Source of the DNA: Lysinibacillus composti
GTDB lineage: Bacteria; Bacillota; Bacilli; Bacillales_A; Planococcaceae
Reading direction: 5' to 3'
Assembly: GCF_016908465.1 (NCBI RefSeq)
Contig: NZ_JAFBDY010000021.1
Coordinates: 1-54,425, forward strand
DNA length: 54,425 bases
The position numbers and the translations under genes are program-made. Below, piece by piece: positions 33,054 to 42,713 of the stretch (positions are counted from its first letter, which is position 1; each line of letters begins with the position of its first letter). The notes under the pieces are model-generated. The model had not been told where the DNA came from and made no database searches. It was given only the letters and a program-made list of their open reading frames with translations.

Positions 33054-35228
33054 CTAACTAGTAACCGAATACTCTGTAAATTTCACATTTGCTTCTTCTA
33101 GTATTGTTTGAGGAACGACACCTCTTGCTGCATCGGAATGATAAGTTAATCTATTACTTGCCGCAATGAGCTTTTGCCTAACTTTCATTTTTTCAATTCG
33201 TTGATTAAATAAAATTTGACGGGACTCTTCGTTTAAAAATGAAGAATTTAATTCTATTTTCCCTTTCGTCAGGGCGCTAACGTCTATCAAATTTATTGCT
33301 TTTTCCCGGATTTGCAAGAGTAATAGATCGCCAGTTTTTATATACCCAATCCCTCCACCATTAAACGACTCCGGTGTTACGTGACCAATCGCAGCTCCGT
33401 AAGTCACTCCGGAATATCTTCCATCACTAATTAATGTACACATTCGTTTTAACACACGATTTGCATTAATATGTTGCATTGGTGTAAACATTTCTGGCAT
33501 TCCAAATGCTGCAGGCCCTTGACCACCAATCATGACAGTGATTTTAAGAATTTGTTCAGAAATCATATATTCAAACAACTCATGATTTTCTAACTCACTC
33601 AAATGATGATTATATTTTTCTGGAGAATTATATTTAATGATCTCTAATAGTACCGACTTATTAGGGACAGCCCTTTCAATTTTCGAAAGTAGATGATCGC
33701 TTAGTAAATCTTGATTGGCTTCATCTTCATTATCAAAATAAAGAACAATCGAAAGTTTGTTATCAAATGTATTTAATTGTTGTGTAGGCATTCCACTGAT
33801 TTTTACGATGGCACTTTCAAAAAAGTTACCTCGTAAAACATCAATTCCACTAAATGGTCTTCTAGGTTGATTTAAAATAATAGGATTATTTTTAACGTTA
33901 AGAGCGGAGAGATTTGTTTTATTTTCCAACCGTTCTGACCAAGTTTGACCAGTCACTGTATATGCATTCGTATCCATTGGTACATTGTTGTTCAATAGTT
34001 CGAAAAATAAAGATTCCATTCCTCTACTTTGACCACTGCAACATTGCATAGCCAGTGAGAAAATATCTCGATCTTCCGTCAAACTATAATTGAATAAATC
34101 AGGGACAGGATATTCATTTAAAATATCTTCAATATCGAAGAGAGAAAAATCAAAACCGGCGTAAATCATAGCAGATACGATATGTATCATTAAATTTGTT
34201 GACCCGCCTGAAGAACTATGAATTCTAATTGCATTTTTTATATTTTGTTGAACTAAGCTTGAAACGCCATATTCTTCTTTGTTCAGCATGATTGAAAATG
34301 CATCTACGACTTGATTAACTTGTTGCTGAGTTGGAGGTTGAGTTAGTAACTCTACTGAAGGATGGATAAGTCCCAGTCCTGCTACTATGTGTCGAGAACT
34401 ATTCCCTGTTCCATTAAATGCACAGATCCCCCCACTAGAATCACATGTTGAAGCAGCTAACCTTAACTCTAATGATTTATGTTGTTTTTTATCAATCAGA
34501 TTTGCTTTAACGGCTCGTTCCAATACACCTTGAAACGCAGTGTTGGATGAGCATTGTAAAATATAACTCATTGCATCTTCAATATCTTCTGCGATTTCAG
34601 ATAGATTTTGTTTTCTCGCTTCATCACAAATGATTTTTAATTCATTCACAACATCTTCTGGGATAGTTCCCCCTTGTAACACATGAGCTGGAATAAATGA
34701 AGCAATAAACGGTGTTTCATTCCGTTCTTTTCGAAGTCGATCTAAGTGTGCTAGTCCACTAACAACTCCTAATGGTTGCTTATCACACCCTTGCAGTACG
34801 ACAGCTGCGTGATAACTGTGAGATTCTAATTGATTGACAATCATTTGTGCAACAGCATTTCTACTTTGTAGCGAGTAACTCATCCCTTGATTACTCTGCG
34901 CTGTACCATCACACATTACAGGAGTCGAAAAATAGAAAGGGATACCTCCATTTTCCCAAATGCGTAATGCGACATGAGATACAGTCAGAAAGTCTAAAAT
35001 ATGTGCAGGATGATCTGCTGAACCGCCAATGATGGCAATGCGAGGTGCATTTTTTTCTAATCTAAGGCAAATTTCTTCTAGAGTCCAAGTCGGTGTTATC
35101 GTATTCCCGTTTCTCCCCAAATACTGTTTTGCTTGGTCTAGAAGTCCTGCGACGGTAATAGGTTCATTGGCTTTCCCTTGAACTTGATCTCTATAAGGAT
35201 TTACCTCATTCGTGATAACAGGAAACAT
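33054..35228 (-). CDS. IlvD/Edd-family sugar-acid dehydratase
   Basis: A 724-residue Fe-S dehydratase, longer than usual (about 560-620). Three Cys ligands are visible in VMCDGTAQSNQGMSYSLQSR, LQGCDKQPLG and SGGICAFNGTGNSS, and the C-terminal SDGRYSGVTYGAAIGHVTPE closes the active site. The usual TANxM motif is changed to GNSS. It would dehydrate an aldonic acid (for example a pentonate) to its 2-keto-3-deoxy form, the first committed step before the FAH-type dehydratase. I start at the ATG 35226-35228 with GGGAGGG just upstream. Closest to the long sugar-acid branch of the family rather than to the biosynthetic IlvD. Confidence 0.85.
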   Translation of the reverse strand: MFPVITNEVNPYRDQVQGKANEPITVAGLLDQAKQYLGRNGNTITPTWTLEEICLRLEKNAPRIAIIGGSADHPAHILDFLTVSHVALRIWENGGIPFYFSTPVMCDGTAQSNQGMSYSLQSRNAVAQMIVNQLESHSYHAAVVLQGCDKQPLGVVSGLAHLDRLRKERNETPFIASFIPAHVLQGGTIPEDVVNELKIICDEARKQNLSEIAEDIEDAMSYILQCSSNTAFQGVLERAVKANLIDKKQHKSLELRLAASTCDSSGGICAFNGTGNSSRHIVAGLGLIHPSVELLTQPPTQQQVNQVVDAFSIMLNKEEYGVSSLVQQNIKNAIRIHSSSGGSTNLMIHIVSAMIYAGFDFSLFDIEDILNEYPVPDLFNYSLTEDRDIFSLAMQCCSGQSRGMESLFFELLNNNVPMDTNAYTVTGQTWSERLENKTNLSALNVKNNPIILNQPRRPFSGIDVLRGNFFESAIVKISGMPTQQLNTFDNKLSIVLYFDNEDEANQDLLSDHLLSKIERAVPNKSVLLEIIKYNSPEKYNHHLSELENHELFEYMISEQILKITVMIGGQGPAAFGMPEMFTPMQHINANRVLKRMCTLISDGRYSGVTYGAAIGHVTPESFNGGGIGYIKTGDLLLLQIREKAINLIDVSALTKGKIELNSSFLNEESRQILFNQRIEKMKVRQKLIAASNRLTYHSDAARGVVPQTILEEANVKFTEYSVTS

Positions 35229-35304
35229 ATATACCCTCCCTTTAATAAGAAGCAACAATAACTCGTTTTTGGTTTTACAATCTAGAAATCTACTATCTAT
35301 TTAC

Positions 35305-36273
35305 TTAATAAATTAAGTTTGGGATTGGTTCATTTTTTGCTAATGCAATTAAAGAATTTATATTTAGTTGCATCATTGCATTTCGAGTGTCAATTGTAGC
35401 ACTGCCTATATGAGGGGTTGCGACAAAATTATCTAGTTGAAGGAGATGGTGAGCATTACTGATTGGCTCAGATTCAAATACATCAAAACCTGCAGCCCAT
35501 ATTAAATTTTCTTTAAGAGCGATATATAGATCATCTTCATTTACAATTCCACCACGAGCTGCGTTTATTAGAATTGCACTAGGTTTCATTAATTTAAGTT
35601 GCTCTAAAGTGATAAGATTTCTCGTTTCATTAGTAAGTGGCGTCAAAATGATAATAAAATCAGATTGACTCAAAAGTGTATTTAGATCACAGTAGGTCGC
35701 ACCATATTTCTTTTCGGCCTCTTCATTGCGTTTGCGATTGTGATACAAAACATTCATATCAAAACCTATGGAACGCTTTGCCACGGTCTGACCGATCTTC
35801 CCCATTCCGATAATCCCTAAGGTTTTATTCGATAGATCTACCCCAGCACCTTGGTATGGTTCCCAGCCTGTCCACTGGTTTTGTTCGATGTATTTCATAT
35901 TTTGAGGTATTCGACGTGCTGTTGATAACAGTAAAGTAAATGCTAAATCTGCTGTGGCATCATTCAAAACATTAGGTGTATTAGCTCCTAATATATTGAG
36001 TTTTTTCATAGAATCAATATCTAAGTTGTTGTATCCTACACCAAAGTTTGCGATTAGTTTTAATTGTTTTGCTTTTGAGAGTGTATCGATAGCGAAAGAA
36101 TCGCCACCGACACACCAAACTGCATCAACATCTTTGATTACTTCTCCAATATATTGAGAAGGAGCAGGAGTTGAAACTTCATGCCATTGAATCATTTCAT
36201 AATAGGGTGCTAATTGTTGAACCATTTGCTCGGGCATTTTTCGCGTAATAAATACTTTTTTCATTTCAATCAC
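35305..36273 (-). CDS. NAD-dependent D-2-hydroxyacid dehydrogenase
   Basis: A 322-residue enzyme with a flavodoxin-like substrate domain and a Rossmann domain (LGIIGMGKIGQTVAKR, about 155-170). Catalytic Arg in NAARGGIV, Glu in FESEP and His in TPHIGSA are all present. Homologues reduce glyoxylate, hydroxypyruvate or 2-ketogluconate. In this operon it may interconvert the imported hydroxy acid and its keto form. The start is GTG at 36271 or ATG at 36262-36264; neither has a strong ribosome site. A paralogue stands at 47227. Confidence 0.88.
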   Translation of the reverse strand: MIEMKKVFITRKMPEQMVQQLAPYYEMIQWHEVSTPAPSQYIGEVIKDVDAVWCVGGDSFAIDTLSKAKQLKLIANFGVGYNNLDIDSMKKLNILGANTPNVLNDATADLAFTLLLSTARRIPQNMKYIEQNQWTGWEPYQGAGVDLSNKTLGIIGMGKIGQTVAKRSIGFDMNVLYHNRKRNEEAEKKYGATYCDLNTLLSQSDFIIILTPLTNETRNLITLEQLKLMKPSAILINAARGGIVNEDDLYIALKENLIWAAGFDVFESEPISNAHHLLQLDNFVATPHIGSATIDTRNAMMQLNINSLIALAKNEPIPNLIY

Positions 36274-36348
36274 CCAAAAGTAAGACTTGTTTTAATTTTC
36301 CGTTAATTGCACACAGAGGAATGATCTCTTTTAACAATTAACCTCTTA

Positions 36349-37218
36349 TTATTGAAAAGCACCAACATAGTTTTTCAGTGTTCCAATACGATTTGAGCTA
36401 ATCTCAATCACATCACCTACAGCTAATGTGAATTCATTATGAGGAACAATACAAGTTCCTGTCAGCAAGACAGTACCAGGTAAAATATCATTATCACGTA
36501 CTAAGAACTGTACTAATTCATCTAGTGTTCTTTTTAATTGATTAATACTAGCATTGCCCTCGAATACTACTTCTTGTTCTCTACTAATCTTGCAACTAAT
36601 AGATAGTTCGTATGGATCTGCGATTGATTCTGGCAAAAGAATTGCCGGACCAATAGAACAAGATTTTTTCCAAACCTTAGCCTGCGGTAAATATAACGGG
36701 TTTTCCCCTTCGATATCTCGACAACTCATATCATTTCCTAATGTGTAACCGATAATTTCTTCCCCTTTTCCAATAACTAGTCCAAGTTCTGGTTCAGGGA
36801 TTTGCCAGTTTGAATCACTACGGATATAAAGCTCTTTATTTGGTCCTTGTGTACGGCGCACAGTAGATTTTAGGAAAATTTCAGGTCTCTCTGCGTCATA
36901 TACTTTATCGTAGAAAGTGGTTGCATCTAGTTTCCCAGAAGTAGCTTCATAGTTTCGAGCCTCTTTACTTTTCAGATATGTTACGCCGGAAGCCCACACT
37001 TCATCTGCTTCTATTGGTACATCCAGAGAATCTTCTTCGATTGAGATTGGTGTCAGGCCATTTTCCTTAATATAATTTTCTGCAGTTGTTTCGTTTTCTT
37101 TTAGATGATAGTAAAAATCTACATAACTTTCGAAAGGAACTATATACACTTCATTTAACGTAAGGCCAATAGCTGATTGAGTAACTTGATGTTGATCGAC
37201 AAATCTAATGAATTTCAT
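36349..37218 (-). CDS. FAH-family 2-keto-3-deoxypentonate dehydratase-like enzyme
   Basis: A 289-residue protein of the fumarylacetoacetate hydrolase fold. Metal-site stretch PEPELGLVIGKG and GNDMSCRDIEGENPLYLPQA are seen; the latter is characteristic of 2-keto-3-deoxyarabinonate dehydratases, which convert 2-keto-3-deoxypentonate to 2,5-dioxopentanoate. That product is the substrate of the aldehyde dehydrogenase in the same operon. GGGAGAG precedes the ATG. Other FAH enzymes hydrolyse acylpyruvates, but the operon favours the dehydratase reading. Confidence 0.83.
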   Translation of the reverse strand: MKFIRFVDQHQVTQSAIGLTLNEVYIVPFESYVDFYYHLKENETTAENYIKENGLTPISIEEDSLDVPIEADEVWASGVTYLKSKEARNYEATSGKLDATTFYDKVYDAERPEIFLKSTVRRTQGPNKELYIRSDSNWQIPEPELGLVIGKGEEIIGYTLGNDMSCRDIEGENPLYLPQAKVWKKSCSIGPAILLPESIADPYELSISCKISREQEVVFEGNASINQLKRTLDELVQFLVRDNDILPGTVLLTGTCIVPHNEFTLAVGDVIEISSNRIGTLKNYVGAFQ

Positions 37219-37245
37219 AATATCTCTCCCTTTTAATTCAATGTT

Positions 37246-38517
37246 TTATCTAAACCAATTTAAAGGTACTAACACAATATCTGGGAAAATAACCATCAAG
37301 AATAGAATGACAATTTCTGCAACTAAAAATGGCCAAATTCCTTTTACGATTTGTCCCATACTTATTTTTGCTATTCCGGCCCCGACGAACAATACGGTTC
37401 CGACTGGTGGCGTAATTAAACCAATTGATAAATTTATGACCATCATAATCCCAAAGTAAACTGGATCAATTCCTACACTTGTTGCAATAGGAAGTAATAC
37501 TGGTGTAAAGATTAATACTGCAGGAGTCATATCCATTACAGCTCCTACAAATAGTAACAGTACCATCATAAGAAGCATCAAAATAATAGGTTCTGAAGAA
37601 ATACCAGTTAATAAGTTAACTAACTGATTCGGAATTTGAGCAACTGTTATGGCATACCCAGTGACAGTCGCAGCAGCAGCTAAAAATAACACAACCCCTG
37701 TCGTTTTTGCAGTTGAAAGAAATACTTCAGGTAAATCTTTTAACTTAATTTCACGATATACAAAACTAACTAATAATGCATAGACGCTGGCAAAAACCCC
37801 TGCTTCAGTCGGTGTAAATACGCCACCTCTTAAACCGACAATTAGTAATACTGGTAACAATAAAGCTAGAAATGCTCTCTTAAATGCAACCCATTTTTCT
37901 TTCAATGTTGTTTTATTAAATTGATTTACTGATTCCTTATTTAGTAGCTTCCATAATACTACTAGCGTTAAAGCAATCAGAATCCCTGGTGCAATTCCTG
38001 CCATAAATAATTGTGAGATTGAAACCCCACTCGCTACTCCAAATAAAATTAATGGAATACTTGGCGGTAAAATTGTTCCTAAAATCCCTGTTGCTCCTAA
38101 TAAACCTGTACCACGATTAATGTCATATCCATTGTTTTTCATCATGGGGATTAAAATTGCACCTAATGCAGCAGTATCTGCCACAGCAGATCCCGATAAT
38201 CCTGCAAAAATCAACCCCGCTATGATCGTTACATAGCCTAATCCACCTTTAATATGACCTACAAATGCCATAGCAAAATCTACAATTCTTTTTGAAACCC
38301 CACCAACATTCATAATTTCACCAGTTAGAATGAAGAATGGAATCGCCATTAAGGCATAGTTGTTTGCTCCTTTGATAAAGTATTCTCCAATGATTTGAGC
38401 ATCTAGAATACCCATAAAGTACATCATGACAATTCCACTAACTAACATGGCGAATGCAATTGGAACACCAATAAATAGTAGAACGAATAGAGCTAGTAAG
38501 AAAATTAAAGCCATCAT
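37246..38517 (-). CDS. dctM: TRAP transporter large membrane subunit (DctM)
   Basis: A 423-residue, about 12-segment permease of a tripartite ATP-independent periplasmic-type transporter. Typical motifs are IGVPIAFAMLVSGI, FFILTGEIMNVGG, AGLSGSAVADTAALGAILIP and LGTILPPSIPLILFGV. It couples Na+ flow to uptake of the carboxylate or sugar acid delivered by DctP. It overlaps dctQ by four bases (ATGA). Confidence 0.93.
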   Translation of the reverse strand: MMALIFLLALFVLLFIGVPIAFAMLVSGIVMMYFMGILDAQIIGEYFIKGANNYALMAIPFFILTGEIMNVGGVSKRIVDFAMAFVGHIKGGLGYVTIIAGLIFAGLSGSAVADTAALGAILIPMMKNNGYDINRGTGLLGATGILGTILPPSIPLILFGVASGVSISQLFMAGIAPGILIALTLVVLWKLLNKESVNQFNKTTLKEKWVAFKRAFLALLLPVLLIVGLRGGVFTPTEAGVFASVYALLVSFVYREIKLKDLPEVFLSTAKTTGVVLFLAAAATVTGYAITVAQIPNQLVNLLTGISSEPIILMLLMMVLLLFVGAVMDMTPAVLIFTPVLLPIATSVGIDPVYFGIMMVINLSIGLITPPVGTVLFVGAGIAKISMGQIVKGIWPFLVAEIVILFLMVIFPDIVLVPLNWFR

Positions 38518-39029
38518 GAGTTCTCATCCTCCTCCACTTCAGTTTTTTTAAACCATTGAGGAGTATAAGTTCCTTTGAAAAACTGATAGGTTTGAAGAAT
38601 CGTGATCATCACAACCGCAATCGCACATACCAATCCTGCAAAGTAAAGTAAATTTACTGGTAAACCTGTAGCAGGACCTAAAATTCCAGCATTCATCTCG
38701 ATTAGCAAAGTTAGACCATAGAGGAACATGATCATGGATATACAAACAATTACGTTAGAAAGAATATATAAGATCTTTTGTACTGGTTTTGGGACATTCA
38801 GTACTACAACATCGACAATAATATGTTCTTTATCGCGATATGCTAGTACTGCCCCTAAAAATACGAGCCAAACAAAAAGATAACGAGCCAATTCCTCAGA
38901 CCAAACAATCCCCGAATTAAATAAATAACGAAGTAGTGCATTCCCAAATACAAGGAGAATTAAAAAAGATAAAATCACTCCAACAATTGTTTTCAGAGTT
39001 AGATTGATATATTTTGAGATTTGCTCCAT
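38514..39029 (-). CDS. dctQ: TRAP transporter small membrane subunit (DctQ)
   Basis: A 171-residue protein with four hydrophobic segments and the DctQ signature NSGIVWSEELARYLFVWLVFLG (residues about 40-60). It pairs with the large subunit encoded immediately downstream. I start at the ATG 39027-39029 with AAGAGGTGA five bases upstream; a longer frame reaches 39059 without a ribosome site. Confidence 0.9.
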   Translation of the reverse strand: MEQISKYINLTLKTIVGVILSFLILLVFGNALLRYLFNSGIVWSEELARYLFVWLVFLGAVLAYRDKEHIIVDVVVLNVPKPVQKILYILSNVIVCISMIMFLYGLTLLIEMNAGILGPATGLPVNLLYFAGLVCAIAVVMITILQTYQFFKGTYTPQWFKKTEVEEDENS

Positions 39030-39081
39030 CGATTCACCTCTTTTAAAGGAATTCAGCATAGTTAGACTATGCTGGATTAAA

Positions 39082-40107
39082 TCATTTATATTTTTCTACA
39101 AGTTCAAAGTATTCTTTACCCCAATCCGTATTATTAATGACATTGTCATGAATTGGTTTTACAGCTTCAACCATCTCGGCCTTAAACGAATCTGATGGTA
39201 CAACAATTTCAATTCCATGATCAGCTAAGAATTGTTTTGTTTCATCAACAGATTGAGTCAATAAATCCCACTCATAAGCAGCGGCTTCTTTAGCAGCATC
39301 ACGAATAATTGTTTGCTGATCTTCTGGTAAACTATCAATAAACTTTTGATTAATAAGGTAAACATTTGGGCTAAACATATGGTTACTTTCTAATACATGG
39401 GATTGAACTTCATAGAATCCAGATTCTTTTAAAGTGGCATAAGGGTTTTCTTGCCCATCAATTACTTTTTGCTCCAGGGCTGTAAATACCTCAGATAATC
39501 CCATTGGTTGAATACTTACTTTCATAGCATCTCCAAACTTAAGATAAGTGTCCATATTAGGTAGACGTAAACGCAACCCTTTCAAATCATCCATAGAACT
39601 AACTTCTCTATTTGATGAAATGACACGGAATCCATTTGCAGTCACAGCCAATGTTTCAACTCCAAATTGTGAGAAGGCATCTCCAAGGAATGTCCCCACG
39701 TCTCCTTCAAATGCAGCTTTTGCATGATCGAAATCTTCAAAAATAAATGGTAATTCCATTGCTCCAATTTTAGGCTCTGCATTTTGCATACCCATTCCGG
39801 AAACAGACATTTCAATTGTTCCGTTACGAACCCCGTTTGTATATTGCTCTTCATCACCTAATTGAGACGAAGGATAGATCTCAACATCAATGGCTCCATT
39901 TGTTTTCTCTTCCACCGTTTTTTCGAACTTCTCAACTAAAGCAATATGTTGCGGATGTGTTTCAGCGTAATAATGGGCTACTTTTAATTTTAATTCACCA
40001 GATTCACCTGAAGTTGCAACACTTTCTGACGAGTTAGAATTTTGCGAACAACCAACAAGCAAGGATGCCATAACTGTACCTAATACAGCGAATTTTAACT
40101 TTTTCAT
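39082..40107 (-). CDS. dctP: TRAP transporter solute-binding lipoprotein (DctP)
   Basis: A 341-residue extracellular binding protein with a lipoprotein signal (MKKLKFAVLGTVMASLLVGC, Cys20), as expected in Gram-positive TRAP systems. The DctP fold is shown by AHYYAETHPQHIALVEKFE, PSSQLGDEEQYTNGVRNG and the ligand-contact strand LKGLRLRLPNMDTY, whose Arg normally binds the substrate carboxylate. Substrate is predicted to be an aldonic or related sugar acid from the operon content. GAGGGG precedes the ATG. Confidence 0.93.
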   Translation of the reverse strand: MKKLKFAVLGTVMASLLVGCSQNSNSSESVATSGESGELKLKVAHYYAETHPQHIALVEKFEKTVEEKTNGAIDVEIYPSSQLGDEEQYTNGVRNGTIEMSVSGMGMQNAEPKIGAMELPFIFEDFDHAKAAFEGDVGTFLGDAFSQFGVETLAVTANGFRVISSNREVSSMDDLKGLRLRLPNMDTYLKFGDAMKVSIQPMGLSEVFTALEQKVIDGQENPYATLKESGFYEVQSHVLESNHMFSPNVYLINQKFIDSLPEDQQTIIRDAAKEAAAYEWDLLTQSVDETKQFLADHGIEIVVPSDSFKAEMVEAVKPIHDNVINNTDWGKEYFELVEKYK

Positions 40108-40127
40108 TAGTTTTCCCCTCTCTCAAA

Positions 40128-41153
40128 TTAGCTTTTTAAGTAGTTAATAATCGTTTCAGGTAATGGTATTCCGTCTTTAATTCGTTGTGTTGATTTATTA
40201 TTTTCTGGTTCACCTGGTAAAAGAACATTAGAGAATCCCGGAGCCGGCTCTAAACTATGAATCTCTTTATAGAGTTGATCAATATTATTTAAAAAGTAAT
40301 CCATTGATCCAAAGAATTTAGGATCTAACACAATGAAGATAATTCCTAATTCTCTATGTTTCGTTAAGTCTCCATACATTGGTTCAATATGCGGACCAAA
40401 AGCAGCACCAACCAGAATTCCCGATAAAATATCTACCATTAAGCTGATACCATAGCCTTTAGGTCCACCAAAAGGTAATAGAGCTTCAACTTTATTTGGA
40501 TCGTCAGTCGGATTTCCGTCTACGTCTACTCCCCAATTAAGAGGTATTTTATTACCGCGCTCTTTTTCAACTAAAATTTTGCCCATTGCCACATTACTTG
40601 TAGCCATGTCTAAAATAATAGGAGGATTATTTTTAGCAGGAACACCAAAAGCAATCGGGTTCGTTCCTAAAAAAGCATCTTTTGCACCAAATGGAGCGAC
40701 AAAACTATCCGTATGCGCCATCGCAATTCCGATTTTCCCAGCCTTTGTAGCAAGTTCCATATAGTAAGAAAGGGCACCGCAATGACTGCTGTTAAAGGCT
40801 ACTCCTACCCCTACCCCTGTTTTTGAAGCGTTTTCAATTGCCTGTTCAATTGTTTTTTTGGCAATCACGTGGCCAAAACCATGGTCACCATCTATTTTTG
40901 AAACGGAGGAAGAAACGTTTTCTACCGTGATATTTGGATTCTTTTTAATTCCTCCATGTTTGATACGATTAACATAATGCTCAGTTCGAATAGCCCCATG
41001 TGAATGAACACCACGTAAATCAGCATGTACTAAAACGTCACTAACAATTTGTGCATGTTCGTCAGGAACGTTTTGTTCAAGCAATTTGTTTGCAATTAAT
41101 GCGTGAAGCTCTTCTTTACTCACAATAACATCCTGGATTGTTGATTGATTCAT
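40128..41153 (-). CDS. Ldh2/MdhII-family NAD(P)-dependent 2-hydroxyacid oxidoreductase
   Basis: A 341-residue member of the malate/L-lactate/ureidoglycolate and 2,3-diketogulonate reductase family, not of the Rossmann type. Seen are ADLRGVHSHGAIRTEHYVNR, GVAFNSSHCGALSYYMELA (catalytic His), FLGTNPIAFGVPA and LPFGGPKGYGISLMVD. It could oxidise or reduce a sugar-acid intermediate before the dehydratase. I start at the ATG 41151-41153 with AAGGGAG nine bases upstream; the longer frame would overlap iclR. Confidence 0.88.
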   Translation of the reverse strand: MNQSTIQDVIVSKEELHALIANKLLEQNVPDEHAQIVSDVLVHADLRGVHSHGAIRTEHYVNRIKHGGIKKNPNITVENVSSSVSKIDGDHGFGHVIAKKTIEQAIENASKTGVGVGVAFNSSHCGALSYYMELATKAGKIGIAMAHTDSFVAPFGAKDAFLGTNPIAFGVPAKNNPPIILDMATSNVAMGKILVEKERGNKIPLNWGVDVDGNPTDDPNKVEALLPFGGPKGYGISLMVDILSGILVGAAFGPHIEPMYGDLTKHRELGIIFIVLDPKFFGSMDYFLNNIDQLYKEIHSLEPAPGFSNVLLPGEPENNKSTQRIKDGIPLPETIINYLKS

Positions 41154-41173
41154 TAAACATTTCTCCCTTTTTT

Positions 41174-41941
41174 TTAATCTTTTGGCCAATAACCTAGACG
41201 ATGTGATATATTCATAGCTAGCTCTTTTACACCTTGAATGTAATTTTCAGCATCTAAATTAAACTTACTAACCGCAAGCGAAATACTAATGGCAGCTACC
41301 ATTTTGTGTTCTAAGCCATAAATAGGTGCTGCTATACAAGTAAGTTCCTCGCTTACTTCCCCAACCTCTTGGAAATATGAGTGTTTCTGTGCAAATGCTA
41401 GTTGATTTTTTAAATCCTCTAAATTATCTACCGTATCTGCAGTAAGTTTTTCAAACTCATAGCCTTCATATAAGGTTTCTAGCTCTGATTCTGTTAATGA
41501 ACTTAGTAGAACTTTTCCCATTGCTGTTGAATGAGCAGGGAGAATGGATCCAGGGTTTGTAGATAGCTGAATTGTATTTTTAGCTTCTACTTTAGATAAG
41601 TAAACGATATTTTTTTGTTGTAATACTGACAGTTGGAAAGTTTGAGATAACTCTTTGACTGCTTCAGAAGCCAACAATTTAAACTCATTCACAAGATCAG
41701 ACTTTTGAACATATCTAGCGCCAAAGTAGCCGATTTTGTATCCAAGCTCAAACGTATTATCTTCATTCTTCTTTAATAGTCCAACATCAGTTAACGATAA
41801 CAACAAAGAATATACCGTACTCTTATTTAACCCTGTTAATTTGATTATTTGAGCTAGAGTTAATGCTTCTGAACTTTCTGCGATTATTTCTAAAACACTA
41901 TAAATCTTTTCTACTGCAGGTACTCGATAATTTGTACTCAT
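41174..41941 (-). CDS. IclR-family transcriptional regulator
   Basis: A 255-residue regulator: winged helix (about 8-65; LTLAQIIKLTGLNKSTVYSL is the recognition region) and an IclR ligand domain with PAHSTAMGKVLLSSL and EEVSEELTCIAAPIYG-like stretches (EVSEELTCIAAPIY). It is the first gene of the sugar-acid operon, only 20 bases before the Ldh2 gene, so it controls its own transcript. The operator-like repeats at 41966-42000 support autorepression, released by a pathway intermediate. TAGGTGA precedes the ATG. Confidence 0.93.
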   Translation of the reverse strand: MSTNYRVPAVEKIYSVLEIIAESSEALTLAQIIKLTGLNKSTVYSLLLSLTDVGLLKKNEDNTFELGYKIGYFGARYVQKSDLVNEFKLLASEAVKELSQTFQLSVLQQKNIVYLSKVEAKNTIQLSTNPGSILPAHSTAMGKVLLSSLTESELETLYEGYEFEKLTADTVDNLEDLKNQLAFAQKHSYFQEVGEVSEELTCIAAPIYGLEHKMVAAISISLAVSKFNLDAENYIQGVKELAMNISHRLGYWPKD

Positions 41942-41965
41942 TTAAATCACCTATTCACACTTTTT

Positions 41966-42037
41966 GTTCTCTATACAGAACTCGATTTCATACAGAGAAC
42001 TTATCTCAAATATAAAAACTTTACAAATAAATGTCAA
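41966..42037 (-). promoter_or_regulatory. Promoter of the sugar-acid operon with IclR operator and cre-like site
   Basis: On the minus strand, -35 TTGACA (42032-42037), exact 17-base spacer, -10 TATATT (42009-42014). Directly downstream, GTTCTCTGTA and TATAGAGAAC-type arms (41991-42000 and 41966-41975) form an inverted repeat, a likely IclR operator. Between them ATGAAATCGAGTTCT (41977-41991) matches the CcpA cre consensus at 14 of 15 positions. All three overlap the expected transcription start. Confidence 0.72.
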
Positions 42038-42713
42038 TTGCATTTTTCAAAAAAAATAATCACGAAGTAGAATAAAATATTTATTTTGAAGAATTTTACT
42101 GATACTACTATAGTTTTTGAACGTATCTTTTTAATAGGAAGTCTTTTACTTAAAATTACATATACAAGTTATATAACGATACTTCTTTGTTTAGAAAAAA
42201 AATAATAGTCTGAATTTTTTAATTGATTAAAAGGGTTTTTTGGTTTAATTTATGGGTAATCAAATTAACCGTATAGTAAATCTGGAGGTGAGAGAAGATA
42301 TAGTGAATTTTTAGTGCATAGGTTTATGTTTTTTTTAAAATGCGAGCCTATTAATTCATCATATTGAAATAGTATTTTTTCAAAATTGTTTAGTAGATAA
42401 AAATTTAAAAGTTCAAAATCTCAGTGGGGAAATTACCGTGGGATTGATCGTTACATTTGGGGAAGATACCTTGAAAACGAAGGTAATAATTACACACAAT
42501 TGTCATTTATTGCAATGAAATTATTAATTTCCGGATCCCATTTGATTAGTGAATTGTATAGTAATTCTTTATGTCTACCACGACTCGGAAAATAATTTTC
42601 TTAATCGATTGAGGGAAAAATTTTATGTTATTAAAATACAAATCGGCTAATATAAATGACTAATATGTAAACTGCTTTGAGATAAATATTATTTATGAGA
42701 GGATGAAATTTAC
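42038..42713. other. Long divergent intergenic region
   Basis: About 675 bases, very AT-rich, between iclR and the Fe-alcohol dehydrogenase gene. I see no convincing gene. A candidate promoter for the right-hand gene is TTGAGG (42609-42614), 17 bases, TAAAAT (42632-42637). A less AT-rich part around 42420-42590 has short open frames without starts and may be gene debris. Confidence 0.45.

Noticed and set aside
42420..42600. Gene remnant in the long divergent region
   Set aside because: Short stop-free frames are present in more than one phase, with no start codon or recognisable family.
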